Of a stretch of DNA of 64,000 bases, positions 1-9,351 are shown one piece after another. The stretch comes from Candidatus Planktophila sp. (GTDB lineage: Bacteria; Actinomycetota; Actinomycetes; Nanopelagicales; Nanopelagicaceae), in contig JAUXRP010000017.1 in assembly GCA_030681675.1 (NCBI GenBank), forward strand, positions 1 through 64,000. The letters run 5' to 3'. Below the pieces are notes generated by a model. It did not search any database, was not told the origin of the DNA, and saw nothing but the letters and a program-made list of their open reading frames with translations. A program made the translations under genes and the position numbers. Position 1 is the stretch's first letter. Every line of letters begins with the position of its first letter.

Positions 1-2139
1 GTTGTGATCATTAATCCACCACCGACTAATCCACCACCGACTAATCCACCACCGACTAATCCACCACCGACTAATCCACCACCGACTAATCCACCACCGA
101 CTAATCCACCACCGACTAATCCACCACCGACTAATCCACCACCGACTAATCCACCACCAGTTGATGAAAATGTCACACCAGTAGAGGTCTCATCGACGTA
201 TTCAGTACTCTCAGATACAACGAATACGCGAATCACCTCTTCTTCAATCCCTAGCGGTTATTTATCGGCCATGGGAATTGCATCTACATCCGGTTCAACG
301 ATTTTTGACCACCCAAGTGGCTTGGCTTCCAATGGAGTTAATTTATTGTTGGCCGATCGTGGCAATAACCGGATATTAGTTTGGAACACGGCGCCAACCT
401 CTTCTTCAACTGCGCCAGATTTCGTTTTGTGTCAATCCTCAACTACCACGACCGCAAGTGGCTCTAGCCTAAATCAATGCAACTGGCCGAGCGATTTGAT
501 TGTTACAAGCACTGGCAAATTACTTGTTGCAGACACTGACAATAATCGCGTCCTCGTATGGAATACATTGCCAACAACGAGCGGGCAGAGTGCTAGTTAT
601 GCCATGGACCTTGGTGCTGATGCATGGCCATGGGGTGTCTGGTCCAATGGAACAAAAGTCGTCGTGAGTGCGACTGGAAAATCTCAACTAAAAATCTGGA
701 ACACTTTTCCCTCAACTGGAACTGAAGCCTCAGATATAACAATGATTGGGAATACAACAAATTGTCTGGGTACTCCGCGCGGAGTAACGAGCAACGGAAC
801 GGCAATCATCGTTGGTGACCATAATGGCAAGTGCGGGGTTGAACATGTAGCACATGTATTTTCCTCGTGGCCAGCCTCTTCCAGCGCCGCGGTTTCCTAC
901 GATATTGTCCCATCGGATACAAATGGCGCGTGGCCCTCCGGCTCTTTTGATCCAGCGACAGGCAAAATGTATCTGCTTGCAACCTGGCTTGTTGAATATT
1001 CTGGTGCGCCCGCAACCCAACCCACTGCGACAAGAATTGCGAGTGGAACTCCATTTGATGGTGGAGATGGCGGAGATGTAGAGATTATTAATGGGTATAC
1101 CTACGTATCTGAGTACAACGGTAATCGAATCGCAGTTTTCATGGGAATTCCAGGAGCGAGTGCGGCAGCGGATTTCTATCTTGGATCGACCGGTCCTAGT
1201 GGAGCTTCGAAGGTAGGAAATGGTGATTACGTGGGCCAGGCCATTGAAAATACTTTGCAGACAAATTATTTAATTACAAATCCACAAGTTGCAACCCTTG
1301 GCGGAGCGATGGCAATTAACAGCGACTTTGATCGCAAGATTTATGTTTGGAAATCAATCCCCGCCACCGACGGAGCTAAACCTGATTTAGTGTGGACAAC
1401 ACAAAACCAAAGAGCGAGTAATCCGCTCTTGGCGATGGATTTTCAACCCGACTCTTCTGCTGCAACAGTTGCAGCCGATGGCAATCCGCTTTACGCATTA
1501 GCAGGAGAGAAAACCTTTATCATCTGGCGCGGAATTCCTACAAAAACAACAGACCTACCGATACTAAATATCTCTAACTCAATAGGTAATGTGACTTTCG
1601 GTGGCGCGCTTCGAGTGGCAGCAGATAATAAGTATTTCTATATTCTAGATACTGACGCAAAGAAGATATTTGTATGGTCGGGTTATCCAACTGATAAAAA
1701 TGACAGCCCTGATTTTTCAATCAATGCGACACTTAATCGAATTCGATCTGATGGCACGTGGCTAACTGGAACAAGCCTCTACTCGAACCCACATGTATCA
1801 CTTTGGTCAGTTGCCTCACTCAGTCAAAACGCATCAACAAGTGGCACAGTAAGTGGTGTGGCAATGAATTTACCAAGTGATGCACTCGTTTCAAATGGAG
1901 CTCTTTTTGTTGCAGATACTTCTTTTCACCGAATACTTGTGTGGAATAGCCTGAGCTCGGCCTTGGCTGGCGGGTTACCTGATGCATATCTAGGCGCGAC
2001 ATCATCTTCCGATACGAGGGCGGCACAGTCAGCCACTGAAGTTCGCTGGCCAGCATCGCTTTGGGTAGCAAACGGCTATCTCTGGGTCGGTGAGCGTAAA
2101 TTCGGGCACCGTGTTTTGCGCTATGCCTTATCGCCCTAA
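1..2139 (+). CDS. NHL/beta-propeller-like surface protein, 5' end outside window
   Basis: The reading frame is open to the window edge, so the N-terminus, and any signal peptide, lie upstream. About 50 visible residues of PPPTN repeats form a proline-rich linker. The rest holds roughly ten blade-like units. The clearest contain a motif of the form G-x-L-x-V-A-D-x-x-N-N-R-[IV]-L-V-W-N (e.g. around residues 110-130, 170-190 and 635-650), typical of NHL-type six- or seven-bladed propellers. The protein ends with a blade rather than a cell-wall sorting signal. I infer an exported protein that displays a propeller on a proline-rich stalk; ligand and role are unknown. It is followed by the rplU promoter, so it is transcriptionally separate from the ribosomal genes. 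Confidence 0.7.
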   Translation, partial: VVIINPPPTNPPPTNPPPTNPPPTNPPPTNPPPTNPPPTNPPPTNPPPTNPPPVDENVTPVEVSSTYSVLSDTTNTRITSSSIPSGYLSAMGIASTSGSTIFDHPSGLASNGVNLLLADRGNNRILVWNTAPTSSSTAPDFVLCQSSTTTTASGSSLNQCNWPSDLIVTSTGKLLVADTDNNRVLVWNTLPTTSGQSASYAMDLGADAWPWGVWSNGTKVVVSATGKSQLKIWNTFPSTGTEASDITMIGNTTNCLGTPRGVTSNGTAIIVGDHNGKCGVEHVAHVFSSWPASSSAAVSYDIVPSDTNGAWPSGSFDPATGKMYLLATWLVEYSGAPATQPTATRIASGTPFDGGDGGDVEIINGYTYVSEYNGNRIAVFMGIPGASAAADFYLGSTGPSGASKVGNGDYVGQAIENTLQTNYLITNPQVATLGGAMAINSDFDRKIYVWKSIPATDGAKPDLVWTTQNQRASNPLLAMDFQPDSSAATVAADGNPLYALAGEKTFIIWRGIPTKTTDLPILNISNSIGNVTFGGALRVAADNKYFYILDTDAKKIFVWSGYPTDKNDSPDFSINATLNRIRSDGTWLTGTSLYSNPHVSLWSVASLSQNASTSGTVSGVAMNLPSDALVSNGALFVADTSFHRILVWNSLSSALAGGLPDAYLGATSSSDTRAAQSATEVRWPASLWVANGYLWVGERKFGHRVLRYALSP
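13..162 (+). repeat. 15-bp tandem repeat encoding PPPTN
   Basis: Nine perfect copies of the unit AATCCACCACCGACT (13-147) are followed by a tenth that diverges in its last four bases (148-162). The unit is five codons, so copy-number change alters linker length without changing frame. The perfect identity between copies indicates recent expansion or ongoing homogenisation. Confidence 0.95.
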
Positions 2140-2169
2140 TTGGGTTGAATTAGCTATTGATTGGGCAAT

Positions 2170-2199
2170 TTGACCGTATGGGGCGCGCATCCGTACTCT
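2170..2199 (+). promoter_or_regulatory. Probable rplU-rpmA promoter
   Basis: A TTGACC -35-like hexamer (2170-2175) and a TACTCT -10-like hexamer (2194-2199) are separated by 18 bp, about 50 bp before the rplU start. The resulting leader contains a 6-bp GC-rich hairpin (2208-2213 pairing with 2224-2229). This could be a site for autogenous control, but nothing in the sequence proves it. Confidence 0.4.
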
Positions 2200-2250
2200 T
2201 ATCCTCTGCCCGCCGCCATTTGAGCGGGCTTAATTGAACTGGAGTAACAC

Positions 2251-2565
2251 GTGTACGCAATCGTTAAAGCTGGTGGGCGCCAGGAGAAAGTCGCAGTTGG
2301 CGACACAGTAATCGTCGATCGTATGGCCGCTGCTGTTGGTGCAACCGTCTCATTTCCTGCCCTTCTCCTCGTCGATGGTGCAACTGTTACTACCGATGCC
2401 GCGGCCTTAGCTGCAGTGAAGGTAACTGGCGAAGTTCTTGAAGAGGTTAAGGGGCCAAAGATCGACATCTTGCGTTATAAGAACAAGACCGGTCACCGTC
2501 GTCGTCAAGGCTTTCGTGCCCAGCTCACACGCGTAAAAATTACCGCCATCAACGGCGCGAAGTAA
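2251..2565 (+). CDS. rplU: 50S ribosomal protein L21
   Basis: A 104-residue protein with the canonical L21 start ([11 protein letters not shown]) and the conserved central and C-terminal features [21 protein letters not shown]21 binds 23S rRNA in the large subunit. It starts with GTG, preceded by a GGAG ribosome site. rpmA follows after 14 bp. The rplU-rpmA-obg order is the usual bacterial arrangement and supports both calls. Confidence 0.97.
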   Translation: MYAIVKAGGRQEKVAVGDTVIVDRMAAAVGATVSFPALLLVDGATVTTDAAALAAVKVTGEVLEEVKGPKIDILRYKNKTGHRRRQGFRAQLTRVKITAINGAK

Positions 2566-2579
2566 GGGAGAGAGCGTAA

Positions 2580-2834
2580 ATGGCAAGTAAGAAGGGTGTC
2601 TCCTCGACACGTAACGGTCGCGACTCAAATCCACAGTACCTTGGCATCAAGCGCTTTGGTGGCCAGGAAGTTAACGCAGGCGAGATTTTAGTTCGTCAGC
2701 GCGGAACACATTTTCACCCAGGCAAGAACGTAGGACGTGGTAAAGATGACACGCTCTTTGCTCTTGCAGCAGGCGCCGTTGAATTCGGTCGCGCTCGTGG
2801 ACGTCGTGTAGTGAACGTGGTTCCGGCCGCTTAA
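2580..2834 (+). CDS. rpmA: 50S ribosomal protein L27
   Basis: 84 residues beginning [16 protein letters not shown], with the diagnostic L27 block around residues 20-50 ([10 protein letters not shown], then [10 protein letters not shown]). The basic N-terminus of L27 reaches the peptidyl-transferase centre. No N-terminal cleavage extension of the Firmicutes type is present, so it begins directly with the mature form. A GGGAGAG site precedes the ATG. It is cotranscribed with rplU and ends just before a strong terminator. Confidence 0.97.
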   Translation: MASKKGVSSTRNGRDSNPQYLGIKRFGGQEVNAGEILVRQRGTHFHPGKNVGRGKDDTLFALAAGAVEFGRARGRRVVNVVPAA

Positions 2835-2853
2835 TTTAGGTTTCTCATAATAG

Positions 2854-2883
2854 AGCGAGCCGCGAATCGTGGCTCGCTTTTTT
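2854..2883 (+). terminator. Rho-independent terminator after rpmA
   Basis: An 11-bp stem (AGCGAGCC arm at 2854-2861 pairing with GGCTCGCT at 2871-2878, extended inward by three pairs including one G-U) has a three-base AAT loop and a run of six T. It separates rplU-rpmA from obgE. Confidence 0.9.
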
Positions 2884-2968
2884 ATTGCTGGTGATTAGGA
2901 AAAGTAATGAGTATCAATTAATAAGTAAAGATTGTGTAGAAACTATTAATGTGAAGGGAGTACATGAG

Positions 2969-4483
2969 ATGACAACTTTCGTCGATCGTGTAACTCTCTA
3001 TGCCATCGCTGGAAAAGGTGGCGATGGTTGTGTCTCTGTTAAGCGAGAAAAATTTAAACCACTGGGTGGACCAGATGGCGGAAATGGTGGACGAGGTGGA
3101 GATGTAGTTCTCGTCGTCGATCCATCGGTTACGACGCTTTTAGATTTTCACCATTCACCTCACCGCAAAGCAACTTCGGGTCATCAAGGATATGGTGATC
3201 GAAAAGATGGATATCAAGGCGAAGATTTAATTCTCCCAGTTCCAAACGGCACGGTAGTTTTCAATAGTAACGGCGAACAAATCGCAGATTTAATCGGTAA
3301 CGGAACCGTATTTATTGCAGCCCAAGGTGGACATGGTGGTCTTGGAAACTTGGCCCTTGCATCTTCCAAACGTCGAGCACCTGGCTTCGCACTTCTCGGT
3401 GAACCAGGTGAAGAGCGCACACTTTCCCTAGAACTTAAATCCGTAGCCGATATTGCACTCGTGGGTTATCCAAGTGCCGGCAAATCCTCTTTAATTGCCG
3501 CGATTTCTGCGGCACGTCCAAAGATTGCCGACTATCCATTTACAACCCTTGTTCCAAACTTAGGCGTTGTCCAAGCTGGTGAGACACGTTTTACTGTCGC
3601 CGATGTTCCAGGTTTGATTCCGGGGGCTAGCCAAGGCAAGGGTTTAGGTCTTGAATTTCTACGCCATGTCGAGCGCTGTGTTGCTTTAGTTCATGTGCTT
3701 GACTGTGGAACGCTAGAGACAGATCGCAACCCAGTTCATGATCTTGAGATTATTGAAAATGAACTTGCACTTTATGGTGGCCTTGAAGATCGAGTGCGAA
3801 TCATTGCGCTAAATAAAATAGATTTACCTGATGGCCAGGCGATGGCTGACATGGTGGCAGATGAACTTCGCGAAAAAGGTTATGAGGTTTATCCTGTATC
3901 GGCGGCCTCACGCGCTGGCTTGCAAGATCTCACCTATGCAATGGCGCGTTTGATTCAAAAGGATCGCGCCGCTGCAGTCGTCGAAGTACGTACTCGAATC
4001 GTTTTGCGACCAGTTGCAGTTGATGACTCTGGTTTTGCAGTTAAGGCAAATGCCGATGGTTCATTTACTGTTCGGGGTAAGAAAGTGGAGCGATGGGTAC
4101 GTCAAACTAACTTTAAAAATGCCGAGGCCATTGGCTACTTAGCTGATCGCTTAGCTCAATTAGGCGTTGAAAAAGAGCTCTTCAAAAAAGGCGCGGTCGC
4201 CGGAAGCGAAGTCCGAATCGGTGATGGAGCTACCGAAGTTGTATTTGATTGGGAGCCAACCATTGAGGCCGGGGCCGAGCAGTTAGCTGGCCATTTACAT
4301 CGCCGCGGCGAAGATTCGCGTCTTGAATCGACATGGGCGCAAAACGAGCGGGTAGAAGTTGAAGATGTCTTAAGCGATGATGAAATCGCCAAGCAGTGGG
4401 AGTACAAGGTAACCGACCCTCATACGCCTAAACTTTCACCACTCATCGCTGATGAAACAGCAGAAGTTGGAGATGCCAAGTGA
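2969..4483 (+). CDS. obgE: Obg-family GTPase (ribosome assembly)
   Basis: About 504 residues. The N-terminal glycine-rich Obg fold (GKGGDGCVS and [10 protein letters not shown]) comes first. A GTPase domain follows with G1 GYPSAGKSS, switch [11 protein letters not shown] and G4 NKID. A C-terminal OCT domain (about residues 340-420) is typical of Gram-positive and actinobacterial Obg. The protein acts in late 50S assembly and stress control. The frame is open 28 codons further upstream, but I place the start at the ATG of MTTFVDRV: an AGGGAG ribosome site lies 8 bp before it, and it matches the family's N-terminus. The tail after OCT is acidic and variable. Its last four bases overlap proB. 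Confidence 0.95.
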   Translation: MTTFVDRVTLYAIAGKGGDGCVSVKREKFKPLGGPDGGNGGRGGDVVLVVDPSVTTLLDFHHSPHRKATSGHQGYGDRKDGYQGEDLILPVPNGTVVFNSNGEQIADLIGNGTVFIAAQGGHGGLGNLALASSKRRAPGFALLGEPGEERTLSLELKSVADIALVGYPSAGKSSLIAAISAARPKIADYPFTTLVPNLGVVQAGETRFTVADVPGLIPGASQGKGLGLEFLRHVERCVALVHVLDCGTLETDRNPVHDLEIIENELALYGGLEDRVRIIALNKIDLPDGQAMADMVADELREKGYEVYPVSAASRAGLQDLTYAMARLIQKDRAAAVVEVRTRIVLRPVAVDDSGFAVKANADGSFTVRGKKVERWVRQTNFKNAEAIGYLADRLAQLGVEKELFKKGAVAGSEVRIGDGATEVVFDWEPTIEAGAEQLAGHLHRRGEDSRLESTWAQNERVEVEDVLSDDEIAKQWEYKVTDPHTPKLSPLIADETAEVGDAK

Positions 4484-5595
4484 GCAGAGCGCAGATTACC
4501 TCTGCAAAACGCATTGTCATCAAGATCGGCTCATCCTCTCTCACTGGTAAGGCCGGATCCCAGTTAGATTCAGCGGCACTTGAAAAACTCGCTGACGTCG
4601 TCGCTGTATGTAAAGCGCGTGGTGCAGATGTTGTTATCGTCTCATCCGGTGCGATTGCCGCAGGACTTGCCCCACTTGGTCTGACATCGCGCCCTAAAGA
4701 TTTGGCTACCGCCCAAGCTGCAGCCTCGGTGGGTCAAGGTTTATTGATCGCTCACTACACGCAAAGTTTTGCCAAACATTCAATTACTGCCTCACAAGTA
4801 TTAATTACTACCGAAGATGTTGTGCGCCGTTCACATTATCAAAATGCTCAGCGTACCTTGTATCGCCTGCTTCAACTCGGCGTTGTACCAGTGATTAATG
4901 AAAATGACTCGGTCGGAACCCAAGAGATACGTTTCGGTGACAATGATCGCTTAGCCGCACTCGTTGCACTCCTTGTTGGTGCAGACTTATTAGTCCTTGT
5001 CTCAGATATCGATGCTTTATATGACGCGCCTCCGACTCAGCCAGGTGCTAAAGCAATCCATGAAGTTGTAGATATCTCCGATATCGAAAATGTCGTTCTC
5101 GGCGGTGCTGGCACTGCCGGAGTAGGTAGTGGAGGAATGATCACTAAGGTTGAAGCGGCTCGAATCGCCACTAACGCTGGAATCCCAATGCTTTTAACTT
5201 CATTGGCCGATGTTGATAAATCTATGAATGGCGCAGAGTTCGGAACGTATTTTCATGCTCATACAAGCAAAACTACTTCACGCTTATTGTGGTTAGCTCA
5301 TGCAACAACAACCCAAGGAAAACTCGTTCTAGATGCAGGGGCAGTTACAGCAATTTTGGAGCGCGGAACTTCGCTCTTGCCTGCAGGTGTTACGGCAGTT
5401 CATGGAGATTTCATTGCAGGAGATGCAGTTGAATTAGTTGGACCAGATGGGACAGTAATCGCGCGCGGATTAGTGGCATTTGATAGTGAAGAGATTCCAG
5501 TGATGCTGGGTCGATCGACTAAAGAGTTAGCCCAAGCACTAGGTCCAGAGTATGAGCGTGAATTAGTGCACCGAGACGATTTAGTCTTACTTTAA
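4480..5595 (+). CDS. proB: Glutamate 5-kinase
   Basis: 371 residues. The amino-acid kinase domain has KIGSSSL near the N-terminus, SSGAIAAG around residue 60, and NENDSV followed by FGDNDRLAA around residues 150-170. It is followed by a C-terminal PUA domain (from about residue 285), as in full-length ProB. It phosphorylates glutamate in the first step of proline synthesis in the cytoplasm. The GTG start overlaps the obgE stop by four bases, indicating translational coupling. proA lies 2.2 kb downstream, separated by two unrelated genes, so the usual proB-proA pair is split here. Confidence 0.95.
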   Translation: MSRAQITSAKRIVIKIGSSSLTGKAGSQLDSAALEKLADVVAVCKARGADVVIVSSGAIAAGLAPLGLTSRPKDLATAQAAASVGQGLLIAHYTQSFAKHSITASQVLITTEDVVRRSHYQNAQRTLYRLLQLGVVPVINENDSVGTQEIRFGDNDRLAALVALLVGADLLVLVSDIDALYDAPPTQPGAKAIHEVVDISDIENVVLGGAGTAGVGSGGMITKVEAARIATNAGIPMLLTSLADVDKSMNGAEFGTYFHAHTSKTTSRLLWLAHATTTQGKLVLDAGAVTAILERGTSLLPAGVTAVHGDFIAGDAVELVGPDGTVIARGLVAFDSEEIPVMLGRSTKELAQALGPEYERELVHRDDLVLL

Positions 5596-5684
5596 ATATG
5601 GGCTGCCACTCTTAATTTGGATTCCTTAGAAGTAGAGAACTCATTAGAATTTTAGAGCATCCAAGATTGCTCTGAGGAGTGGCA

Positions 5685-6572
5685 ATGGAAAGTAACTCTG
5701 CCCACACACGTTCTGTCTTCACTATTGTTTTAATTCTGGCCGGCTTTAGCGGAATGAATTTTACGAACGCTGCACAAGTCAAATACACGGTGCCTTCAGC
5801 ACCGACCAATGTCTCTGTGACTGCCGGTCTAAATAGTGCAACTTTGAGATGGAAAGCACCTTCAAATAATGGAGGTAAGAAAATCACTTCGTATAGAGTC
5901 ACATACAACCCAGGTAAGAATATTTATCTTTGCAAAAAATCTGCCACAAGCTGTCAAGTTCCAATTGCAAACCCAAACAAGCCAAGTGCTAAGCCAGCAC
6001 CTGTTTGGTTCTATTTTACAGTAGCTGCCGTCAACTCAATTGGAACTGGTTCAGAATCTATAGTTGGAAATGCTCGCGTGCTTATTCGTTTTCGTGCCAC
6101 GAAGACCATCCCGTGGACTGTGCCAGACTCAACTTTGATGCCCACCCCTACGCCAACATCCAGCGCTTCACCATCACCTACAACGCAGGTTTCAACCCCT
6201 CCACTGCAGACAGGTATAAAGAATTTTGATGGAAAATATAGAGGCACCGCAGTCGTTTCCGTTACTCAAAATGAGCAAGTAATCTCATTTCTCTCCTCAA
6301 CCATCGACACCGTAGACACTGTATTGAATGGTGACATCACTGGGAGAGCTGGAATATGGAAAATTAATGGAATAGTCACTGATGCACTAGGTATTGCAAC
6401 AATTACGGCATCTAACTCTTTATTTGGAAGTATCTCTTTTACGCTAACTTTTGTCACTGATCCAATAACCAAAGTAGCTAAGGGTTCTGGTCAAGGAATC
6501 AGTACCGTTGATTACCCCGGTTTGGGTAGCATAAAAATAAGTTTTACCTTCAATATTTCAAGCGGTGCTTAA
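5685..6572 (+). CDS. Secreted fibronectin type III-domain protein
   Basis: 295 residues. An N-terminal hydrophobic segment (VFTIVLILAGFSGMNF) ends near an NAAQ cleavage-like site. An FnIII domain follows (about residues 35-130; VPSAPTNVSVTAG..ATLRWKAP.. and YRVTY). A Pro/Thr/Ser-rich linker (PTPTPTSSASPSPTT) and a beta-rich C-terminal domain of about 110 residues that I do not recognise complete it. I start at ATG 5685 rather than the GTG two codons earlier, because a GAGGAG site sits 5 bp upstream of the ATG. It is probably an exported adhesion or surface protein; its substrate is unknown. It lies between proB and a convergent hydrolase and looks like a single-gene insertion that splits proB from proA. 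Confidence 0.7.
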   Translation: MESNSAHTRSVFTIVLILAGFSGMNFTNAAQVKYTVPSAPTNVSVTAGLNSATLRWKAPSNNGGKKITSYRVTYNPGKNIYLCKKSATSCQVPIANPNKPSAKPAPVWFYFTVAAVNSIGTGSESIVGNARVLIRFRATKTIPWTVPDSTLMPTPTPTSSASPSPTTQVSTPPLQTGIKNFDGKYRGTAVVSVTQNEQVISFLSSTIDTVDTVLNGDITGRAGIWKINGIVTDALGIATITASNSLFGSISFTLTFVTDPITKVAKGSGQGISTVDYPGLGSIKISFTFNISSGA

Positions 6573-6591
6573 TACGGTAGAACTGTGCACT

Positions 6592-7734
6592 TTACTTATT
6601 TGAAATTAGGGCCAAAACAGGCGCTACACGCTCACTTCGCCCATCTGAGCTCGTTGGCTCATCACTGAGTTTTACGATGACAGTTTTATTGGCAGGATCC
6701 ATCCAGACAAATTGACCATGTAGCCCCAACATTAAGTTAATACCGGGATATGGATGCCAGACTTGGGCACCATATCCCCAGCCATAATCAAGAGTTACTG
6801 TGGGGGTAGAAATTCTGTTTCGCCAAGTGCTACTAATGATGCTTGATGTGGGTTTTATTAACTCAACTCCGACCAGAGCATAATCTCGAGCCGTGGCATT
6901 GAAACAACAGAAAGCTTTTTCAGTTCCTCCAATTCGATCAACGTTCCATGTTGCGATTTCTCTAGCTCCAACTTTTTGCCAGATACTTTCGCTGAAATAG
7001 TCGACCAAACTTCGGCCCGTAACTTTTTTAATTATCATTCCCAGCATCAGCGTATCAACTGAGCGATACTCAGCAAAGGTGCCAGGCTCTTCCTTCATCA
7101 TTCGGTTGTGCATCAAAAACCAGTCAACATCGGTGGATGCATACATTTGAGCAATAGCAACGCCCCATCCGCTTGGACCAGTGGGATAGTTATCGGAAAC
7201 TCCAACACCGGCCTTCATATCAAGTAAATCTTTGATGGTGACGTTATCAAAAGAAGTACCGGCCTTGAACTGAGGCAAAACGCCAACAAAAGTGTCGCTC
7301 TCTTTAATTGATCCCTCATCAATTAACTTTCCAATCATCAGCGAGGTCATTGTTTTGGCTACTGAATATGAAGGAAGTCGAGTTTGCGCACTCATCCCAT
7401 TCAAATACTTTTCATAGGTTAAAACACCATCACGAATGACTAAGAAAGCATTTGTGTGCGTTGATTCCAAGAACTCATCAAAAGTTATTTGTGAACCTTC
7501 AAAATCTACGGTTGCCGGCATATCTTCAGTTCCCGTGCTCCAGTTCGCAGGTACATCTGCCGCCTTGATCGTATGTGCCGGCATTAAATCCGGCGTCTTA
7601 GATGCAGGTGCTAGACCTAACTTTATGGCGGCAATCGGCTCGGGATATCTAATCGCCTTTGTTAAACCGAAAAGAGCAACATAAATAACCAAGATAACAA
7701 TGAAGGACCTGCGAATAAATCTAAGCACGCCCAT
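6592..7734 (-). CDS. Membrane-anchored serine hydrolase, beta-lactamase/NylB-like
   Basis: 380 residues from the ATG. An N-terminal membrane segment (about residues 9-25) is followed by a class C beta-lactamase-type fold. SVAK at about 124-127 supplies the SxxK nucleophile and base, an AEYRSVD segment lies where the Tyr motif is expected, and GLHGQ near the C-terminus replaces the KTG motif. This layout resembles 6-aminohexanoate-dimer hydrolases (NylB) and related esterases rather than true beta-lactamases. The substrate is unknown. A GTG two codons downstream (7728) is an alternative start. It sits 7 nt after a TAGGCT hexamer, exactly mirroring the proA start, and would give a leaderless mRNA. 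A second hydrolase of the same general class lies at 47108-48364. Confidence 0.75.
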   Translation of the reverse strand: MGVLRFIRRSFIVILVIYVALFGLTKAIRYPEPIAAIKLGLAPASKTPDLMPAHTIKAADVPANWSTGTEDMPATVDFEGSQITFDEFLESTHTNAFLVIRDGVLTYEKYLNGMSAQTRLPSYSVAKTMTSLMIGKLIDEGSIKESDTFVGVLPQFKAGTSFDNVTIKDLLDMKAGVGVSDNYPTGPSGWGVAIAQMYASTDVDWFLMHNRMMKEEPGTFAEYRSVDTLMLGMIIKKVTGRSLVDYFSESIWQKVGAREIATWNVDRIGGTEKAFCCFNATARDYALVGVELIKPTSSIISSTWRNRISTPTVTLDYGWGYGAQVWHPYPGINLMLGLHGQFVWMDPANKTVIVKLSDEPTSSDGRSERVAPVLALISNK

Positions 7735-7735
7735 G

Positions 7736-7754
7736 AGCCTAATCCCGATAGGCT
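7736..7754. promoter_or_regulatory. Mirror-image divergent -10 elements for the hydrolase and proA
   Basis: A perfect inverted repeat AGCCTA-N7-TAGGCT lies between the two divergent genes. Read in either direction it presents TAGGCT, with 7 nt to proA's ATG (7762) on one side and 7 nt to a GTG (7728) inside the hydrolase frame on the other. This fits two overlapping leaderless promoters. No convincing -35 is visible for either. Confidence 0.5.
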
Positions 7755-7761
7755 TGCCCGC

Positions 7762-9024
7762 ATGGATGCCACAGCGCTAATTTCCAAACTCGCTGGATCT
7801 GCGCGCACCGCCGCACGTACCTTGAACGTTGCCTCGGGGGCAGAGCGAAGTGCCGCCTTACTCTCTATCGCCGAGGCAATTGATCTCCGCAATTCTGAAA
7901 TTCTCGCCGCCAATGAAAAAGATATGGCACGGGGCCGTGCAACTGGATTAAATCCCTCCCTCTTAGATCGCTTGTTATTGACTCCAGCTCGAATTGCTGG
8001 AATTGCCGAGGGTGCACGCCAAGTCGCGGCTCTTGAAGATCCACTCGGTAAAACTCTTCGCCAATCAGTACTTGCTAATGGAATTGAGCTTCAACAAATT
8101 ACTGTTCCATTTGGTGTGATCGGAATGGTCTATGAAGCGCGCCCGAACGTCACTGTAGATGCGGCAGTTATTTTGCTCATGTCTGGAAATGCGGCACTGC
8201 TACGCGGATCATCAAACGCCGCTGAAAGCAACCAAATTCTCGTCACTGTAATGCGCGATGCATTAGCGACAACCTCTATCTCACCCGATGTAGTGCAATT
8301 AGTACCTTCCGATGATCGCGACACCGTAAAGGCACTACTGCATGCCCGAGGAAAAGTTGACCTTGTTATTCCACGTGGCAGTGCATCGCTCATTCGAATG
8401 GTGGTCGACGAATCTACAGTTCCCACAATTGAAACTGGTGCAGGTGTTTGCCATGTATTTATAGATGAGTTTGCCGATCTTTCTATCGCGCTGCCAATTA
8501 TTATTAACTCGAAAGTACAGCGCCCTAGTGTGTGTAATGCGGCAGAGACGCTTTTAGTTCATAAAAATATTGCACAAGAGTTTTTACCTGTTGCTATGGC
8601 CGCTCTCAATGAGGCCGGCGTAATTTTGCATTGTGATGCTCGCTCCCTAGCTTTGGCGAATTCAATTCCAGCCAGTTTGGCCACTGAAGAAAACTGGTCA
8701 ACTGAGTATGGGAGCCTTGAAATGAATGTGGCGATTGTGGATTCAGTTGATGCCGCAAGTGATCACATCGCTAAATACGGTACCCAACATACCGAGGCGA
8801 TAGTGACTGAAAATAAAGCTAATGCTGCGCGTTTTATAGCACTAAGCGATTGCGCTGCGGTAATGGTAAATACCTCGACTCGATTTACCGATGGTGAGCA
8901 GATGGGCTTTGGCGCTGAAATTGGGATATCAAATCAAAAACTCCATGCCCGCGGTCCTATGGGATTAGAAGCTATGACTACCACCACCTGGATCGTCACC
9001 GGCAATGGTCAAATTCGCAGTTAA
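7762..9024 (+). CDS. proA: Glutamate-5-semialdehyde dehydrogenase
   Basis: 420 residues of the ALDH superfamily, gamma-glutamyl phosphate reductase branch. Visible signatures are VIGMVYEARPNVTVDAA (about 115-131), LLRGSSNA, and the catalytic-cysteine region KVQRPSVCNAAETLL (about 250-265). It reduces glutamyl-5-phosphate with NADPH to the semialdehyde, the second step in proline synthesis. There is no ribosome site. A TAGGCT hexamer lies 7 nt before the ATG, so a leaderless transcript is likely. It is separated from proB by two genes. Confidence 0.95.
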   Translation: MDATALISKLAGSARTAARTLNVASGAERSAALLSIAEAIDLRNSEILAANEKDMARGRATGLNPSLLDRLLLTPARIAGIAEGARQVAALEDPLGKTLRQSVLANGIELQQITVPFGVIGMVYEARPNVTVDAAVILLMSGNAALLRGSSNAAESNQILVTVMRDALATTSISPDVVQLVPSDDRDTVKALLHARGKVDLVIPRGSASLIRMVVDESTVPTIETGAGVCHVFIDEFADLSIALPIIINSKVQRPSVCNAAETLLVHKNIAQEFLPVAMAALNEAGVILHCDARSLALANSIPASLATEENWSTEYGSLEMNVAIVDSVDAASDHIAKYGTQHTEAIVTENKANAARFIALSDCAAVMVNTSTRFTDGEQMGFGAEIGISNQKLHARGPMGLEAMTTTTWIVTGNGQIRS

Positions 9025-9037
9025 CCTGCAAATTAAT

Positions 9038-9043
9038 TAGACT
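9038..9043 (+). promoter_or_regulatory. -10-like hexamer before gatC
   Basis: TAGACT lies 8 nt upstream of the gatC ATG with no ribosome site between, so transcription probably begins at or just before the start codon and gatCAB can be made independently of proA. Confidence 0.35.
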
Positions 9044-9051
9044 CCACACCT

Positions 9052-9351
9052 ATGAGCAGCCTCTCACGCGATGATGTCGCAAACCTTGCACGCCTTGCAC
9101 GCATCGAAATGAGCGAAGAAGAACTCATCAACTTAACGAACGAGTTTACGGTTATTTTGGACGCAGTTGCTAGAGTGCAAGAGGTAGCCAGCGCTGATGT
9201 GGAGCCAACTTCTCATCCTTTGCCACTTCGAAATGTTTTTCGCCCCGATGGTGTTGTGACATCTCTGACTCCAGAAGCAGCATTGTCGGGTGCACCTGCA
9301 CAAGAGGATTCACGTTTTCGCGTGCCACAGATTTTGGGTGAAGAAGCATGA
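9052..9351 (+). CDS. gatC: Asp/Glu-tRNA amidotransferase subunit C
   Basis: 99 residues with the GatC pattern [21 protein letters not shown] at the N-terminus and [17 protein letters not shown] in the middle. GatC is the small clamp that holds GatA and GatB together in the complex converting mischarged Glu-tRNA(Gln) or Asp-tRNA(Asn) to the correct amide. It starts 27 bp after proA and overlaps gatA by four bases. Confidence 0.95.
   Translation: MSSLSRDDVANLARLARIEMSEEELINLTNEFTVILDAVARVQEVASADVEPTSHPLPLRNVFRPDGVVTSLTPEAALSGAPAQEDSRFRVPQILGEEA

Noticed and set aside
13-162. CRISPR-like direct repeats
   Set aside because: The 15-bp units are contiguous with no spacers and encode PPPTN in frame.
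2885-2968. N-terminal extension of obgE by 28 codons
   Set aside because: It overlaps the rpmA terminator region, lacks a ribosome site, does not resemble Obg, and the ATG at 2969 has an AAGGGAG-type site at good spacing.
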